A stretch of 64,000 nucleotides of DNA from Pseudovibrio denitrificans JCM 12308 (GCF_001310815.1 NZ_BAZK01000001.1:310001-374000), one strand, 5' to 3'; counted from the first letter of the stretch, positions 30,117 through 40,210 are shown. Numbers and translations are program-made. Notes: generated from the letters alone by a model not told the origin.

Positions 30117-30368
30117 GAATGATCCCTAATTCCGTGAATTCTATTTTACGATTTATTCGTTTGGCTTTGCAGCGTGTATGCCAATACTCAAGGCATTTCA
30201 ATAGTGCATAGCATCTGTGAGGCAAAGCTCACATCAACTCATTCAACAATTTCTTGGGTGTTGCATCGCTCACATATGCGGGATTTAGCAGATAACAGTA
30301 AAAATACAGATATTTATGGGGTTCACCCGCTACCTCGTGACGCATAGCGCATTTTACTAAAAACATAG

Positions 30369-30716
30369 ATGCTGTCTCGCAACTCGTCGCAATCCTGTAA
30401 ACAACCCGTGTTGCGTTCTATGTTTTATCAGGTCTCCATCTTTCTGCTTGGCAATGCCATTCTGTTTCTTTTGAAGGCAGATCTTATTGGCGCTTCGATT
30501 GCATCCAACTCCCCGGTTAGTGCAAAGCAAAACCATTACATGTTCGCAGCTGGCGCTTTTACGACTGATGCGCTGCTTTCAGCCGTTCTTTCTTTGGGCA
30601 GCCTTGCGCTGTTGGAGCTGGTCTTTGCAGTCTCCACGACATGGTATTACTCAGTTGTTTGCCTGCTGACATACTTGAGTATTCTCAGCTTCTTCACTCT
30701 TCGCATTCATCGATAA
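30369..30716 (+). CDS. Small membrane protein
   Basis: A 115-aa protein with about three hydrophobic segments (roughly 21-35, 58-88 and 90-112). No family was recognised. The start is uncertain: ATG at 30420 is also possible. A bidirectional terminator follows, which supports a real transcript. Confidence 0.55.
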   Translation: MLSRNSSQSCKQPVLRSMFYQVSIFLLGNAILFLLKADLIGASIASNSPVSAKQNHYMFAAGAFTTDALLSAVLSLGSLALLELVFAVSTTWYYSVVCLLTYLSILSFFTLRIHR

Positions 30717-30725
30717 GCTGAATAC

Positions 30726-30770
30726 AAAAATGGCTCACCCGCTTCCGGAGTGAGCCATCTTTCTTTTTGT
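30726..30770. terminator. Bidirectional terminator
   Basis: ATGGCTCA (30730-30737) pairs with TGAGCCAT (30751-30758), with A-rich and T-rich flanks. It lies between the convergent small membrane gene and the chemoreceptor gene. Confidence 0.82.
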
Positions 30771-30782
30771 ATTTGATCGCAG

Positions 30783-32812
30783 TTACGCGCTTTTTACATT
30801 GCGCAGGAAGCTTGCGATATTGTCTTTCAGAATATCAGCCTGCTTGTTGAGGATCTGAGAGGATGACAGGACCTGACTTGCAGTGGCGCTGGTTTCAGAA
30901 GCAGCTGAAGACACACCTGCCATACTCTCTGCAACATTCTGCGTACCAACAGCTGCTTGCTGTACATTCTCACTGATCTCAGTTGTTGCAGCGCCTTGCT
31001 GTTCTACTGCAGCTGCAATTGTTGCCGTGATATCATTCACATCAGCCATGGTTCTGGTGATGGCACTGATTGCCCCAACAGCTTCCTGAGAAGAGTTCTG
31101 GATGCCAATGATTTGGCTGGAGATCTCTTCTGTCGCTTTGGAAGTCTGATTGGCCAACTCTTTCACTTCAGCTGCAACCACAGCAAAGCCCTTACCCGCC
31201 TCGCCAGCACGCGCCGCTTCGATTGTTGCGTTGAGAGCCAAAAGGTTGGTCTGCTCTGCAATTGCCTGAATGAGGGTCACCACTTCACCAATCCGCTGAG
31301 CAGCGCTGTCCAGACTGGAGACTTTGTCGTTGGTTATCTGCGCTGTTGATGTGGCATCAGAAACAACCTTCTGTGTCTGTCCGATCTGGCGACTGATTTC
31401 ATCAATAGACGCGGCCAGCTCCTCAGCAGCAGACGCAACTGTCTGCACATTGGTGGAAGCTTCTTCAGAAGACGCTGCAGCGGTTGTTGACTGCTCTGTT
31501 GCATGTTCAGCAATACCCGTCAGAGCTTTTGCCGAGATTTCCATTTCTGTGGAGTTATCTGCCACAGTGGTCAGACTTTCCTGAATGGTATCGTCAAAGT
31601 CTGTAATGAGCTCATCAATATGCTTTTGACGCAGCGCACGGGCTTCCTGCTCCTGCTCAGATTCACTTTGCAGCTTCAGGCGTTCAACAGCATTGCCAAC
31701 AAACACTTCCAGTGCTTTCGCCATCTGACCGATTTCGTCTTTGCGATCCGTGAAAGCGACTGGCTCGTCTACGTTCCCTTTTGTCAGGGAGTTCATACGC
31801 GCTGTGATGCCAACAACCGGCTTTGCGATAGAAGACCCGACAAACCACAGAACAACCACACCCAGTGCCAGGCAGATGAGCGCCGTAATGATGGCGTTGG
31901 TGCGGGTGGTGTTTGCAGCCGCCAGGAGCTCTGCTTTATCGACGGTTACGATTGCAGACCAGACCTGCTCAGTGCCACGCAGTGTCAGCGGATAAGTCGC
32001 GATCTCCTTGTCGCCCAGTTCGATCACGATCGGCTGCGTACCTGCATCAACAATAAGCTGTGCGATGTCTGCTGGGATCTCTTCACCTTTTAGCTCGGTG
32101 TTGGAATGTGCAACCCACTTGCCATCATCGCTTACGAGGCCGACAAAACCGCTTTTGAACTTTCTGGACGCCTCGAGGCTCGCAATAAGGCCGTTGAGGA
32201 ACACATCACCAGTGACAACGCCGATTGCCTTGCCATTAGCATTAAACACAGGCGAAGACATGGAAACTGCCATGACGGTATCGCCCTGAGATTCAAAGCT
32301 GTATGGCGGCGTTACCACATCACGACCCAGTCTGAGGGGAAGGCCGTACCAGCTGTCCGCATCGGCCTCATCTGCACCAGCAATCCGCCAACCGGTTTTG
32401 CCATCCTTGCGGGAGAAATAAGGAGAGAAGCGGCCTGCCTCACTGTTGTAATCCTGCCCCACATGAGCAGCATCCTCGCCGATGGTGTTGGGCTCAAAGG
32501 AGGTGGTCAGGCCATCAATAGTGGGGTTGTTTGAGAAGAAGTCGCGCGCAATGTTGGCGACCTGCTCACGGGACAAGTCTACATGAAGGAGCGTTTGTTC
32601 CAGCTGATCTGCAAAACTTGCGGTGATGATTTGGGCTTCGCTGATGGTTTGATTGGCCAGATCTGCTTGAACCTGTGCGTTCTCAATAAGTAATTCCTGT
32701 CCTGCCTCTTCTGAAGAGTTGGACATAAGGACTGAAACAACTGTGATGAGGCAATAAAGCCAAGCAAAAACACGGCATTCGCAGCAGCGAATATCCTGAG
32801 GCGCAGTGACAT
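30783..32812 (-). CDS. Methyl-accepting chemotaxis protein (frame broken near 32730)
   Basis: Transmembrane chemoreceptor. I place the start at 32812, where [22 protein letters not shown] gives the expected first membrane helix and GGA precedes the ATG. One base is missing near 32730 (CAGTCCTTATG for CAGTCCCTTATG), after which the frame is clean. A dCache-type ligand domain (with WYGLPL and TPPYSFE) is followed by a second helix near 315-335, a HAMP domain, and a signalling tip with [21 protein letters not shown]. Repaired length is about 676 aa. Ligand unknown. Confidence 0.92.
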
Positions 32813-33316
32813 GGTTATTTTCCATTGAATTAGTTCAATTTATTCTCAACCTCTCTACCCCTCAAAAATTAATTGCAACTTAAGTCTAGTGTTTTCCAAA
32901 GAAAACCTAGTAATACATTTTGCCGCACTCAATTTTTATCAATACAACTCATTGCTTTTTCTATATTAATTGAAACTTCCAAATAATCGACAAAGATGCA
33001 AAAATATTTTCTCTGCGTGAGATAATTTGCGATATAGCTGAATATTTCTATTCTATATGCAGAGGGCATATATTTTGCGACTCAATTATGGTCTCTAGTT
33101 GAATGCTTCAAGTTACTTTGCTGGCTAAAGTTATTCTAATATATCAACATAGATCCAATTGAAGCAGAACGACATCGAATAGGTATATCAATTGTCCCCT
33201 CGTCATGATCTCAAACCCTTCCTCAAGCTCAATCCCCCTCCAGTTTCAAAGTACATTCTTCCGAATTACTTTGTTTGGTAGAAGGGAACAATGTCCCTTC
33301 TACACGTGTAGCTTTT
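32813..33316. other. AT-rich spacer upstream of chemoreceptor gene
   Basis: About 500 bases, strongly AT-rich. No credible gene or clear terminator was seen. It must hold the chemoreceptor promoter and the 3' region of the acetyltransferase transcript. The composition shift begins here and marks the approach to accessory DNA. Confidence 0.4.
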
Positions 33317-33847
33317 CTAGTCAGGTCTTCCTGAAGTATCCCAGAACATCGGGTTCATGATCGGTGCGGCGGCGACAGAAGTGCCACCGATACCGTCCAT
33401 AGATCCCGGCTTAATCTCCAGCATTCTCCAGGCTTCCGTTTCGCCTACTAACTTATGATGAGGCGGGAGGACTTTGGCTGGAGCAAAGCCTCTGGAGGCG
33501 TAGTATTTTGGGTAGCCGAGTACGAAGATTGCATCAGCGCCTATGAGCTTGAGGTGATAGACGCCCTTCTCAATCAACTCCCTGCCAATGCCTAGTCCTT
33601 GGTATTCTGGCAGAACACCAAGTGGCGCTAAAAGAAAGCATTTCTTCTCAGGATGATCATCCAGACTGAATGGTGAGAAGAGTACATTTCCAGCTATCCT
33701 CAATCCTCGATAGACGTTTATCGAGATAGTTTCTGGTAGCTGCAAAAACTCTTCTGTCATCTTTTGAATGACTGGGCCTTCTTGCTCACCAAAGGCGTGC
33801 AAGTGAAGATTTTGAATTTCTAGTTTTTCATTTTCAGCATGAATCAT
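33317..33847 (-). CDS. GNAT acetyltransferase, probable YjhQ-like antitoxin
   Basis: A 176-aa Gcn5-related N-acetyltransferase. The acetyl-CoA loop is in LAPLGVLPEYQGLGIGREL and a GYPKYYASRGF motif follows. AAGGA precedes the ATG. The upstream gene on the same strand is a YjhX/TopAI homologue. In E. coli yjhX is paired with the GNAT gene yjhQ, whose product counters the toxin, so this is probably the antitoxin partner. The pairing is inferred from position and family. Confidence 0.75.
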   Translation of the reverse strand: MIHAENEKLEIQNLHLHAFGEQEGPVIQKMTEEFLQLPETISINVYRGLRIAGNVLFSPFSLDDHPEKKCFLLAPLGVLPEYQGLGIGRELIEKGVYHLKLIGADAIFVLGYPKYYASRGFAPAKVLPPHHKLVGETEAWRMLEIKPGSMDGIGGTSVAAAPIMNPMFWDTSGRPD

Positions 33848-34057
33848 GCGAACTTATCCTTGTTGGTTTGGTGTTTTGCTTCACCAGATCCATCAGAATT
33901 TCAGATTGCGCACGTTATGCGGACCTGTACTTCACAGGCTTCAGCAGAGACTGCGCTTCAGCCTCTGTTGAGTTATGGCGCTGAAAGATAAGTGTGAGAC
34001 CGATAAATCACGTTGCTCATCGGCGCCGAACACTCGACCAGGTCCGCTTGCGACGGC

Positions 34058-34314
34058 TTATCGGTTGTCAGCCTGCGATCTTACAAGGGTAAGACCTTTT
34101 CTGGTGACACGATAAGGCGCGCTTTTCTTAGACGCGATCAATTTTCGACGCTTGAGTTTGCGAAATAACTCGTCGCTCAGGCCAGAAAACCTCCACCCTC
34201 ACGGGTGAATAATTCAATTTTGGAAATACGGCGGTGGTCGTCTTTTTCGACGCGGATGCAGCCGCCTTGCGCCAACATATGCAGAATTTTCTGCTCTTGT
34301 CTGGAGATGTCCAT
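34058..34314 (-). CDS. yjhX: YjhX/TopAI-family protein (frame broken near 34190)
   Basis: Family of a small toxin that inhibits topoisomerase I in E. coli. The minus-strand frame starts MDISRQEQKILHMLAQGG, as YjhX does. Near 34190 the coding strand has GGTGGAGGTTTTC, one G short. With GGTGGAGGGTTTTC the frame continues as FSGLSDELFRKLKRRKLIAS and ends VRSQADNR at a TAA at 34058. Repaired length is 85 aa, equal to E. coli YjhX. The lesion may be an error like the others, or real loss of the toxin. Confidence 0.78.
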
Positions 34315-35072
34315 AAGAACTGGTTACCCAAATACATGCGTAGTCTCTCCCCTTCCAACCGAGTTGGAGTGGGTGCATGAATTTCAGCTTCCTGCCAGGT
34401 CAGGCATCACTCGAATGCGAGCAATAGATCCAACCCTTTTTACAATGCGAACAACATGTCGGCCTGTAAAAAGGCAGTCAGCAAGGTTACCGATCCTCTT
34501 GTTTAAACAAAAACTCTTCAGATTTATGGCGATGAAGCAGCGGCTTCCTACATTACAACGTCCGCAGCTGGCAAGCATTTTTTGAAAAAGGAAGCACCTC
34601 AAGCAAATGGCACGCTCAGCCTACACATAACTCGATCGACACAAGAGCAAGCTGCGTTCTCAAAAAACGCCGGCTTGATACAACATCAAACAGGCGTAAC
34701 AATTTGATTTTAATTGATTAACTCTAAATCGCGCCAGGGCAATTTGGCGCTTCACCGCTTATTCATAATAATATCATGCTTATCAAGTACTTATGAATAT
34801 AATTTGATCAATTAATCGCACACAAATCACATAGCCTATTTTTTTAGTCTTACATTTTGAAGTCAACCAATCACCAGTTTCTATGTCCAGTGCGATTAAA
34901 AGCCTGCTTGCCCACTCAATCAACACACGCGGCAAATTGGGACAAAGGCAACGCTCTTTAAACTCGTAATCTTACTCGACCTTTTTGAGCTGCACTCAAA
35001 CCTAAACTTTGAACATGTTAAAAAGAAAACTATACTAATACGTGTATTTGACTAAAAGTACGAGGTTGTGTT
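34315..35072. other. Long AT-rich spacer at accessory-region border
   Basis: About 760 bases. Short open frames exist but none has a family-like sequence or a ribosome site. It separates the yjhX pair from plus-strand secreted-protein genes and marks the visible left limit of the accessory region. No tRNA or obvious attachment repeat was seen. Confidence 0.4.
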
Positions 35073-35777
35073 GTGGAACGAAGTGAAAGATTTGAAGGAA
35101 GAGATCGCCTTACAATTTTCTTTTTGACAGCCACCTTATTGAGCTCAGTCGCTATCTTTTTTTATTTTGTATGGTCTCAAAATCTGCTTGCTTTTCCTGA
35201 AGATAAGCTGAGCACGATGAAGGCGAATGATACCTACGAGTACTATGCTCAGTCCCTTGAATATCGTGAAAGGCGGTTAGCTCTCATCCTTACTTATCGG
35301 ACTTTCCTGACGAGTCTCGGATTTACGATCGGCTTAGCGCTTTCTTCAATTGGCGGCCTCTTCGTTCTTCGGCGCGCAACCGCTGAGTTTAATGTGAATG
35401 CAAACGGAGAGCCACCAAACGATGAGCCAGTGGGCCAGCGCTTCATGTTTGCAATGGCGACGAACTCACCTGGTCTTGTGTTCATGATAGGCGGTATCAT
35501 CGTCATGATTGCGACGCAGGCGCTCTCTATCCCGATATCGAATGCTGAAGTATTCCCATCTACAAGTATTGTTTGCTCTCAAAAGCAATTGAATAACGGG
35601 AGCTGCGACTCTCCGGATGCTGTGAACAGTGAACCTGAAGAACGCAGCCTTGAAGCCCAGCAGTTAGATGATTTGCTGGAAAAAATTTCTTTGATCTGCC
35701 CAGACAACAACGAAGAAACAGATTTTTGTCTTGAACTTGTGAGTACAGTTGACGAGGTGATGTATGAAACTGATTAA
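35073..35777 (+). CDS. Membrane protein of unknown function
   Basis: 234 aa, starting with GTG or TTG-type context at GTGGAACG (35073 frame). About three hydrophobic segments (roughly 13-35, 72-100 and 128-152) precede a Cys- and acid-rich C-terminal part of about 75 residues. No family recognised. Its 3' end overlaps the next gene by 14 bases, so the two are co-translated. Confidence 0.65.
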   Translation: MERSERFEGRDRLTIFFLTATLLSSVAIFFYFVWSQNLLAFPEDKLSTMKANDTYEYYAQSLEYRERRLALILTYRTFLTSLGFTIGLALSSIGGLFVLRRATAEFNVNANGEPPNDEPVGQRFMFAMATNSPGLVFMIGGIIVMIATQALSIPISNAEVFPSTSIVCSQKQLNNGSCDSPDAVNSEPEERSLEAQQLDDLLEKISLICPDNNEETDFCLELVSTVDEVMYETD

Positions 35778-36186
35778 CGTTTTTCTAGCTGTGGGATTAA
35801 CTAGCGCTGCAACACTTCCAGTAGCAGCTTCAAGCTTGGATACATCGAAACTGACTACAAAACTCACAAAAAGTTCAAAGAACAAACTTAGGTGCTTTAA
35901 AGTTTCTGGGCGGTTTAGGCGTCCTGTCAAATGCCCCAAACTTAAAGCTGTGAAAGGGCCTCACATCTCGACCTTTGACAACATTGTAGTCGTCTTCGAA
36001 GACAAAGAGATTCCATTTAAGCAATACTATCAAGCACAACTAAACTTACAGAAGCTGCAACTCGATAAAAAGTCAAACACCCTTTCGGGCAATGAGCAGT
36101 TGAAGTTGCTAGAAGCCCTAGACATAGACATAGACAAGAAGCAGTTACAGCAAAGGCTACAACAATTTCAGGCGCCATCTCAATAA
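35764..36186 (+). CDS. Secreted protein of unknown function
   Basis: 140 aa with a clear signal peptide (MKLINVFLAVGLTSAATLPVAAS). The mature part is Lys-rich, holds two Cys near residues 44 and 58, and ends in Gln-rich helices. GAGGTGATGT context gives a ribosome site within the preceding gene. No family recognised. It overlaps the membrane-protein gene before it, which suggests a shared task at the envelope. Confidence 0.62.
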   Translation: MKLINVFLAVGLTSAATLPVAASSLDTSKLTTKLTKSSKNKLRCFKVSGRFRRPVKCPKLKAVKGPHISTFDNIVVVFEDKEIPFKQYYQAQLNLQKLQLDKKSNTLSGNEQLKLLEALDIDIDKKQLQQRLQQFQAPSQ

Positions 36187-36282
36187 GGCACCCATTTACG
36201 TCCTGTTAGCCAGCTCCATAGGGGCTGGTTCACGATCACTCCTCTTCTCCGTCACTTCGGTGGACATAAGAAGGAGTGAAAC

Positions 36283-37134
36283 ATGTCTCAGAAAACAAGA
36301 AAAACCAATAAAGTTTTTTGCGCTGGAGTGGGCGTATCCCTACTCGCCAGCGTGGGTGCCGCCATGGCAAATGATGGCGTACTTGTGCAGGCCTCTATTT
36401 GCGAAGATGTGGTACCTGGCGGTATTGTTGAACTGGGTTGGTTAAATCGAACAAAGGGTACCAAGAACATCTACTATATGGACTCAGTAGGTAATGTTGT
36501 AGCCTTAACTCCTGATGCCCCTGAACTGAAGAACATCAGTAATCTGCGTGTAGTTGAACACGGCAGCTGCACTGAAGTTGGCGGTATGACCTCCCAAAAG
36601 TTCGCCACGGCTTTAGAAGCGGAGTATCATCCTGGACACCCAAAACAAATTGAGCTTGCTACCTGTAACGGCGGCGCGACCACTCCAAATGGCCCGGCAA
36701 GAGTGCTTTTTGACAAGTTCAACGGTGACACCAAAGTGATGGGTTACAATGCTCCTGCAGCAATGACTGGCAATGGAACGGCCAACCTAAGAGATCTCAT
36801 GTTTGGAGCAGCTCATCTTGATTTTAATGGAGACTGGGTCAACGCTGCTGAAGCCGCCAATATTGGCGTGAAAGAGAAATGGGACAAAGCAAGCACTGCT
36901 CCCTACAACCAAAAAACTTGCACGGACACCTTGGTAATGGCTGTTGCTGATCCTGTTGAGTATGACTTTTTGGCATTCGTCAACAATACCGTTGATTACT
37001 ACAGCTCTGCTGAAGCAGAAACGGGTGGATATAGTATCACTAAAGTCCTGTCTTTCCTGCTTCAATCAAAGCGAACAGTTTGCAGTAAAGAGGTAAAAGG
37101 CATCACTGGCCAAAACTGCATCACGGCGCCATAA
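36283..37134 (+). CDS. Secreted protein of unknown function
   Basis: 283 aa. AAGGAG lies just before the ATG. A signal peptide covers about residues 1-29 (ends AMA-ND). The mature protein has seven or so Cys, including SICEDV, HGSCTEV, LATCNGG and TVCSKEV, so it is probably disulphide-bonded in the periplasm or outside. No known domain recognised. It follows the membrane/secreted gene pair on the same strand after 96 bases. Confidence 0.65.
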   Translation: MSQKTRKTNKVFCAGVGVSLLASVGAAMANDGVLVQASICEDVVPGGIVELGWLNRTKGTKNIYYMDSVGNVVALTPDAPELKNISNLRVVEHGSCTEVGGMTSQKFATALEAEYHPGHPKQIELATCNGGATTPNGPARVLFDKFNGDTKVMGYNAPAAMTGNGTANLRDLMFGAAHLDFNGDWVNAAEAANIGVKEKWDKASTAPYNQKTCTDTLVMAVADPVEYDFLAFVNNTVDYYSSAEAETGGYSITKVLSFLLQSKRTVCSKEVKGITGQNCITAP

Positions 37135-37282
37135 CCCAACCAGGTGCTGAGGCTTCTCCCTATCCCGCATAGTCTCTCCGCCGAAGGAGGCAGCACCTGC
37201 CTCCTTCATGTTCTTATTCCACAAATCCCACCGCCTGCCAAAAAGAACAAAATAAGCACAAAAGACAAAAATGGAGTGGCAG

Positions 37283-37426
37283 ATGACTGATGAAAAGCGC
37301 ATAAATTGGCGGCAGATTTGGCCAAATACGCCTGACGATGGTATCGGACGGGATCCTAATAACTCGGAGTATCGACTGCGGGTTTATAAGACGCTTTGTC
37401 CTGAGGGCACTGTCGTCTGGTATTGA
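37283..37426 (+). pseudogene. Truncated paralogue of the gene at 39442
   Basis: A 47-codon frame (MTDEKRINWRQIWPNTPDD) matches the first half of the 95-aa protein at 39442 (MTSEKRIIWRPTWPDQPND), including RDP, LRV and CPEG. It stops at TGA just after VVW, where the other copy continues. Similar upstream DNA is shared by the two, so this is a degraded duplicate. Too short to be judged functional. Confidence 0.6.
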
Positions 37427-37551
37427 TTATCCTGTTCTCACCTATCTGAAACTGCAAATCAAAAGCCCGCCCAAGGCGTATTAGGTTGATTTTGCAACTT
37501 TAAATATATAGGCAAAAATAATTATCTCATTTTGAGAGACGGAGAATGTTT

Positions 37552-37919
37552 ATGAAACTGAAGATTTTATCGACCGTTTTAATATCGGCAGCGATTACAG
37601 GCTGCGGGATGCCTAAGGGAGATTGATAACTCGGCCTGCCAATGGTTATGATAAAATAGTTTTCCAAAATACCGTCCGAGTTAAGGGTGCACCTCTCGCA
37701 GAGTATACTTTTAGTACTGGAAGTGTATTCACCCAAGATAGAACAATGGAAGGTGTGCCAGTATATTGCGGCCCAATGACGATTAACGTCACCCTATTAA
37801 TGGAAGCTTGTATTATTTATGACGGCAATGACACGATACAAGTTAATCCAACACAAATGCGCCAAGCAACACGAAAACTTCCGCAAGGTACGATTAAGCA
37901 CATTAAAGCCCGGCGATAA
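37552..37919 (+). CDS. Small lipoprotein (frame broken near 37618)
   Basis: Begins MKLKILSTVLISAAITGCGMPKG, a lipoprotein signal with the lipobox Cys at residue 19. GGAGA precedes the start. After MPKG the frame hits TGA. Adding one G to AAGGGAGA gives GRLITRPANGYDKIVF and an open frame to 37919 (122 aa repaired). No family recognised. Confidence 0.55.
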
Positions 37920-38178
37920 CGACCCAAGAGCAACCGCCCCCGCATGGAGTGTGGGCGGCTTTGGGGCGAAACAAGCCTGAGTGCTAGAATCAGGCGTTGG
38001 CTTACCCCTAAATGCTGCGTCCTACTAAGGAGCGCTCCTTGGCTTCGACCTCTGAGCAACTGTAATACGCCAACATGCAGCCATCGGCAGGCCGTAGAGG
38101 TCAAACGACTTGGAACGAACTGCACTGGAATGACTACTTTGAACTACTAAAAGTAAAATCTGAAACAGGAATTCTCGC

Positions 38179-38427
38179 ATGTATTTTGCAAAATTGAGCC
38201 GCTTTATTGCTTACGTTTTTTTGGCAATTGGAGCTCTGCAGTATGCAAGCAATATATTTGGGTTTTCGATTGCAGAAACCAAATCTTTTTCCAAGCTATT
38301 CTATAGAGGTGATGCTAACCCGTTACCAGACGCTGGAGTGATACATTGGATCGGTCTTGCGATTATCTTTGGAGCTATCTGGGAAATCTGCTCACATCTA
38401 AAACAGATCAACGACAAATCCAATTAA
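38179..38427 (+). CDS. Small membrane protein
   Basis: 82 aa with two hydrophobic segments (about 7-30 and 52-70). No family recognised. The next gene, a secreted Sel1-repeat protein, begins 10 bases after its stop, so they are likely one operon. Confidence 0.55.
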   Translation: MYFAKLSRFIAYVFLAIGALQYASNIFGFSIAETKSFSKLFYRGDANPLPDAGVIHWIGLAIIFGAIWEICSHLKQINDKSN

Positions 38428-38436
38428 GGGGGTCTT

Positions 38437-39042
38437 ATGAAGATAACACTCAAAACCTCGGTGTTGGCTACGCTCATCATGTGTAACGGCTGGATGACGC
38501 AGCCAGCCAGTTCTCACACGCTTGAAGAATGTCTTGTTGATCCTGTTGGGCAGGAGGCTACCCACCATGCCAATTGCATCAATCTGGCAAATAAAACTGG
38601 CGATAAAAAGCTCCAATTTCAGCTCGCAATAGCATATTTGTCGGGCACAGGGGTGCCGGAGGATCGCGCGAAAGCAGCGGTATGGCTCCGGAAAGCCGCC
38701 TCACAAGGCCTTGCTGACGCCCAGTATATTTTAGCGCGGATGCATTATTTTGGCGACGGGGTGCCGCAGGATTACGCGAAAGCAGCGGAATGGTACCGTA
38801 AAGTCGCCTTACAAGGCGATTCTGCCGCCCAGTATCTTTTAGCGCGGATGCATTATGATGGCGACGGGGTGCCGCAGGATTATATAACCGCCTATATGTG
38901 GGTAAATATGGCTGCCGCCTCTGGTGATCAAATTCCCAAAGATCTGCGTGATGAAATATTGCAGCAGCTCACTCCTGAACAAGTTACCGAAGGCCAAAAG
39001 ATGACCCGCGGATGGCTCGCCGCTTATCCACCTAGAAATTAA
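38437..39042 (+). CDS. Secreted Sel1-repeat protein
   Basis: 201 aa with an N-terminal signal sequence (about 1-26) and three 36-residue Sel1-like repeats at about 62-165 (for example AQYILARMHYFGDGVPQDYAKAAEWYRKVA). Sel1 repeats bind proteins. GGGGGTC precedes the ATG. Units two and three are nearly identical in DNA, spaced 108 bases apart, which points to recent duplication. Confidence 0.82.
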   Translation: MKITLKTSVLATLIMCNGWMTQPASSHTLEECLVDPVGQEATHHANCINLANKTGDKKLQFQLAIAYLSGTGVPEDRAKAAVWLRKAASQGLADAQYILARMHYFGDGVPQDYAKAAEWYRKVALQGDSAAQYLLARMHYDGDGVPQDYITAYMWVNMAAASGDQIPKDLRDEILQQLTPEQVTEGQKMTRGWLAAYPPRN

Positions 39043-39193
39043 CCCACCTGCTCCCCCTGCCGCTGAGAACCGGTTTCCCCAGCTCTTGGCGCAGGCGGTT
39101 GACATAGGCATGTAGATCAGCTTTGCGCGTGGAGCGGAGTTCTATTTCCCACCCCGTGGCGGATCTGATGCGCACCGCCATTGCACCCAACAT
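39032..39193 (-). CDS. Possible small protein
   Basis: A 53-aa minus-strand frame (MLGAMAVRIRSATGWEIELR, ending RWVNF). Composition is protein-like, with an amphipathic middle. No clear ribosome site and no family. It overlaps the end of the Sel1-repeat gene by 11 bases on the other strand. Reported with low confidence. Confidence 0.3.
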   Translation of the reverse strand: MLGAMAVRIRSATGWEIELRSTRKADLHAYVNRLRQELGKPVLSGRGSRWVNF

Positions 39194-39258
39194 AAACTCA
39201 TGCAGAGTTGCATAGGGGCAAACATGGCGATCCTGACATCAAGAGGCATGGCATATTA

Positions 39259-39345
39259 ATGTCAGAAGCAGACAAATTTTTGCAATGGGTGTTGGAACAA
39301 AACCCAGAGCTTAAGGATAAGTTTCACGAACCACAGCCCAACTAA
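39259..39345 (+). CDS. Possible 28-aa peptide
   Basis: A short frame MSEADKFLQWVLEQNPELKD with a charged, helical look. The only support is composition and position before the gene at 39442. No strong ribosome site. Could be chance. Confidence 0.22.
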   Translation: MSEADKFLQWVLEQNPELKDKFHEPQPN

Positions 39346-39441
39346 GGAAGCAGTACACCTGCCTCCTTCACGTTCCCATTCCCCTTTTGCGCCGCTTGCT
39401 GCAAGAGAACAAACAGAGTACAAAGACAAAAACGGAGCAGC

Positions 39442-39729
39442 ATGATGACAAGCGAGAAACGGATAATCTGGCGGCCTACATGGCCCGATCAACCTAACGA
39501 TGAAGCAGGCAGAGACCCACTCAACGACATTTGCCAGTTGCGTGTTCATCAAGACCGTTGCCCTGAAGGGAGAATGGTTTGGCTTTGGGCCGCAAACTTT
39601 ACAACACTGGCCATTGCCCACGGCTCAAGCGATACAATTGAGGAAGCAAAAGCAAGCGCAGAGGAAGCTTATTTCGATCGCCTTCAATCGGGACCTCTGC
39701 CCAAAATCGGAGGTGGGTGGCGGCCTTAG
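39442..39729 (+). CDS. Small protein of unknown function
   Basis: 95 aa, soluble, with CPEGRMVWLWAANF and a helical AEEAYFDRLQ part. An ATG at 39445 is nearer to the spacing expected from GGAGCAGC. A truncated copy lies at 37283 with similar upstream DNA. No family recognised. Confidence 0.5.
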   Translation: MMTSEKRIIWRPTWPDQPNDEAGRDPLNDICQLRVHQDRCPEGRMVWLWAANFTTLAIAHGSSDTIEEAKASAEEAYFDRLQSGPLPKIGGGWRP

Positions 39730-39865
39730 CCGATAAGATTAGCTAGATAAGTCGCCAAGAGCAAAGGCATACTCAAGCGGCATTACCTCAAAAAACAACA
39801 GGCTAGACAGTCTAAATGATCTTGAGCACTTTATGAGAAGCCCTCTAAACACATAGTCCAGTGTC

Positions 39866-40210
39866 TCAGTTTTCAAACTCTCTTGTGACAAGATTACGTA
39901 GATTAAAATATCCTGAGTCGATGACAAAAATCGCTCCGGGGGAGAAGGCAAACAAAATTAAGAGTACATTCCAATCCCAGACCGAATACGCCCCATATGT
40001 GCCGACGGTCAACACAGCAAGGGAACCAAAGCGAGGCAGTGCTAAGAATAAAAAAATCGGAACGATCCACGCTAGATTGCTATACCATCCAAACCAGACC
40101 GCTGCCCCCTGGGCAAAAGCCACACAATAAAACCCAATACAAACGCATAGTACGATTGTGGTGATCGGCCATCTAAGAAAAACTCTGAGCTTTTCAAGAT
40201 AAGCTGTCAT
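39866..40210 (-). CDS. Small membrane protein
   Basis: About 114 aa. The ATG at 40210 is preferred over an upstream TTG. Three hydrophobic segments (about 13-36, 40-58 and 62-92). No family recognised. It is transcribed toward the left, opposite to its plus-strand neighbours. Confidence 0.5.
   Translation of the reverse strand: MTAYLEKLRVFLRWPITTIVLCVCIGFYCVAFAQGAAVWFGWYSNLAWIVPIFLFLALPRFGSLAVLTVGTYGAYSVWDWNVLLILFAFSPGAIFVIDSGYFNLRNLVTREFEN

Noticed and set aside
30783-32825. Start of the chemoreceptor at 32825
   Set aside because: The printed frame gives a Cys-rich, poor N-terminus; the frame from 32812 gives the expected membrane helix after a one-base repair.
34205-34585. A 126-codon plus-strand frame
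   Set aside because: It is antisense to the yjhX-family gene and has no recognisable sequence.
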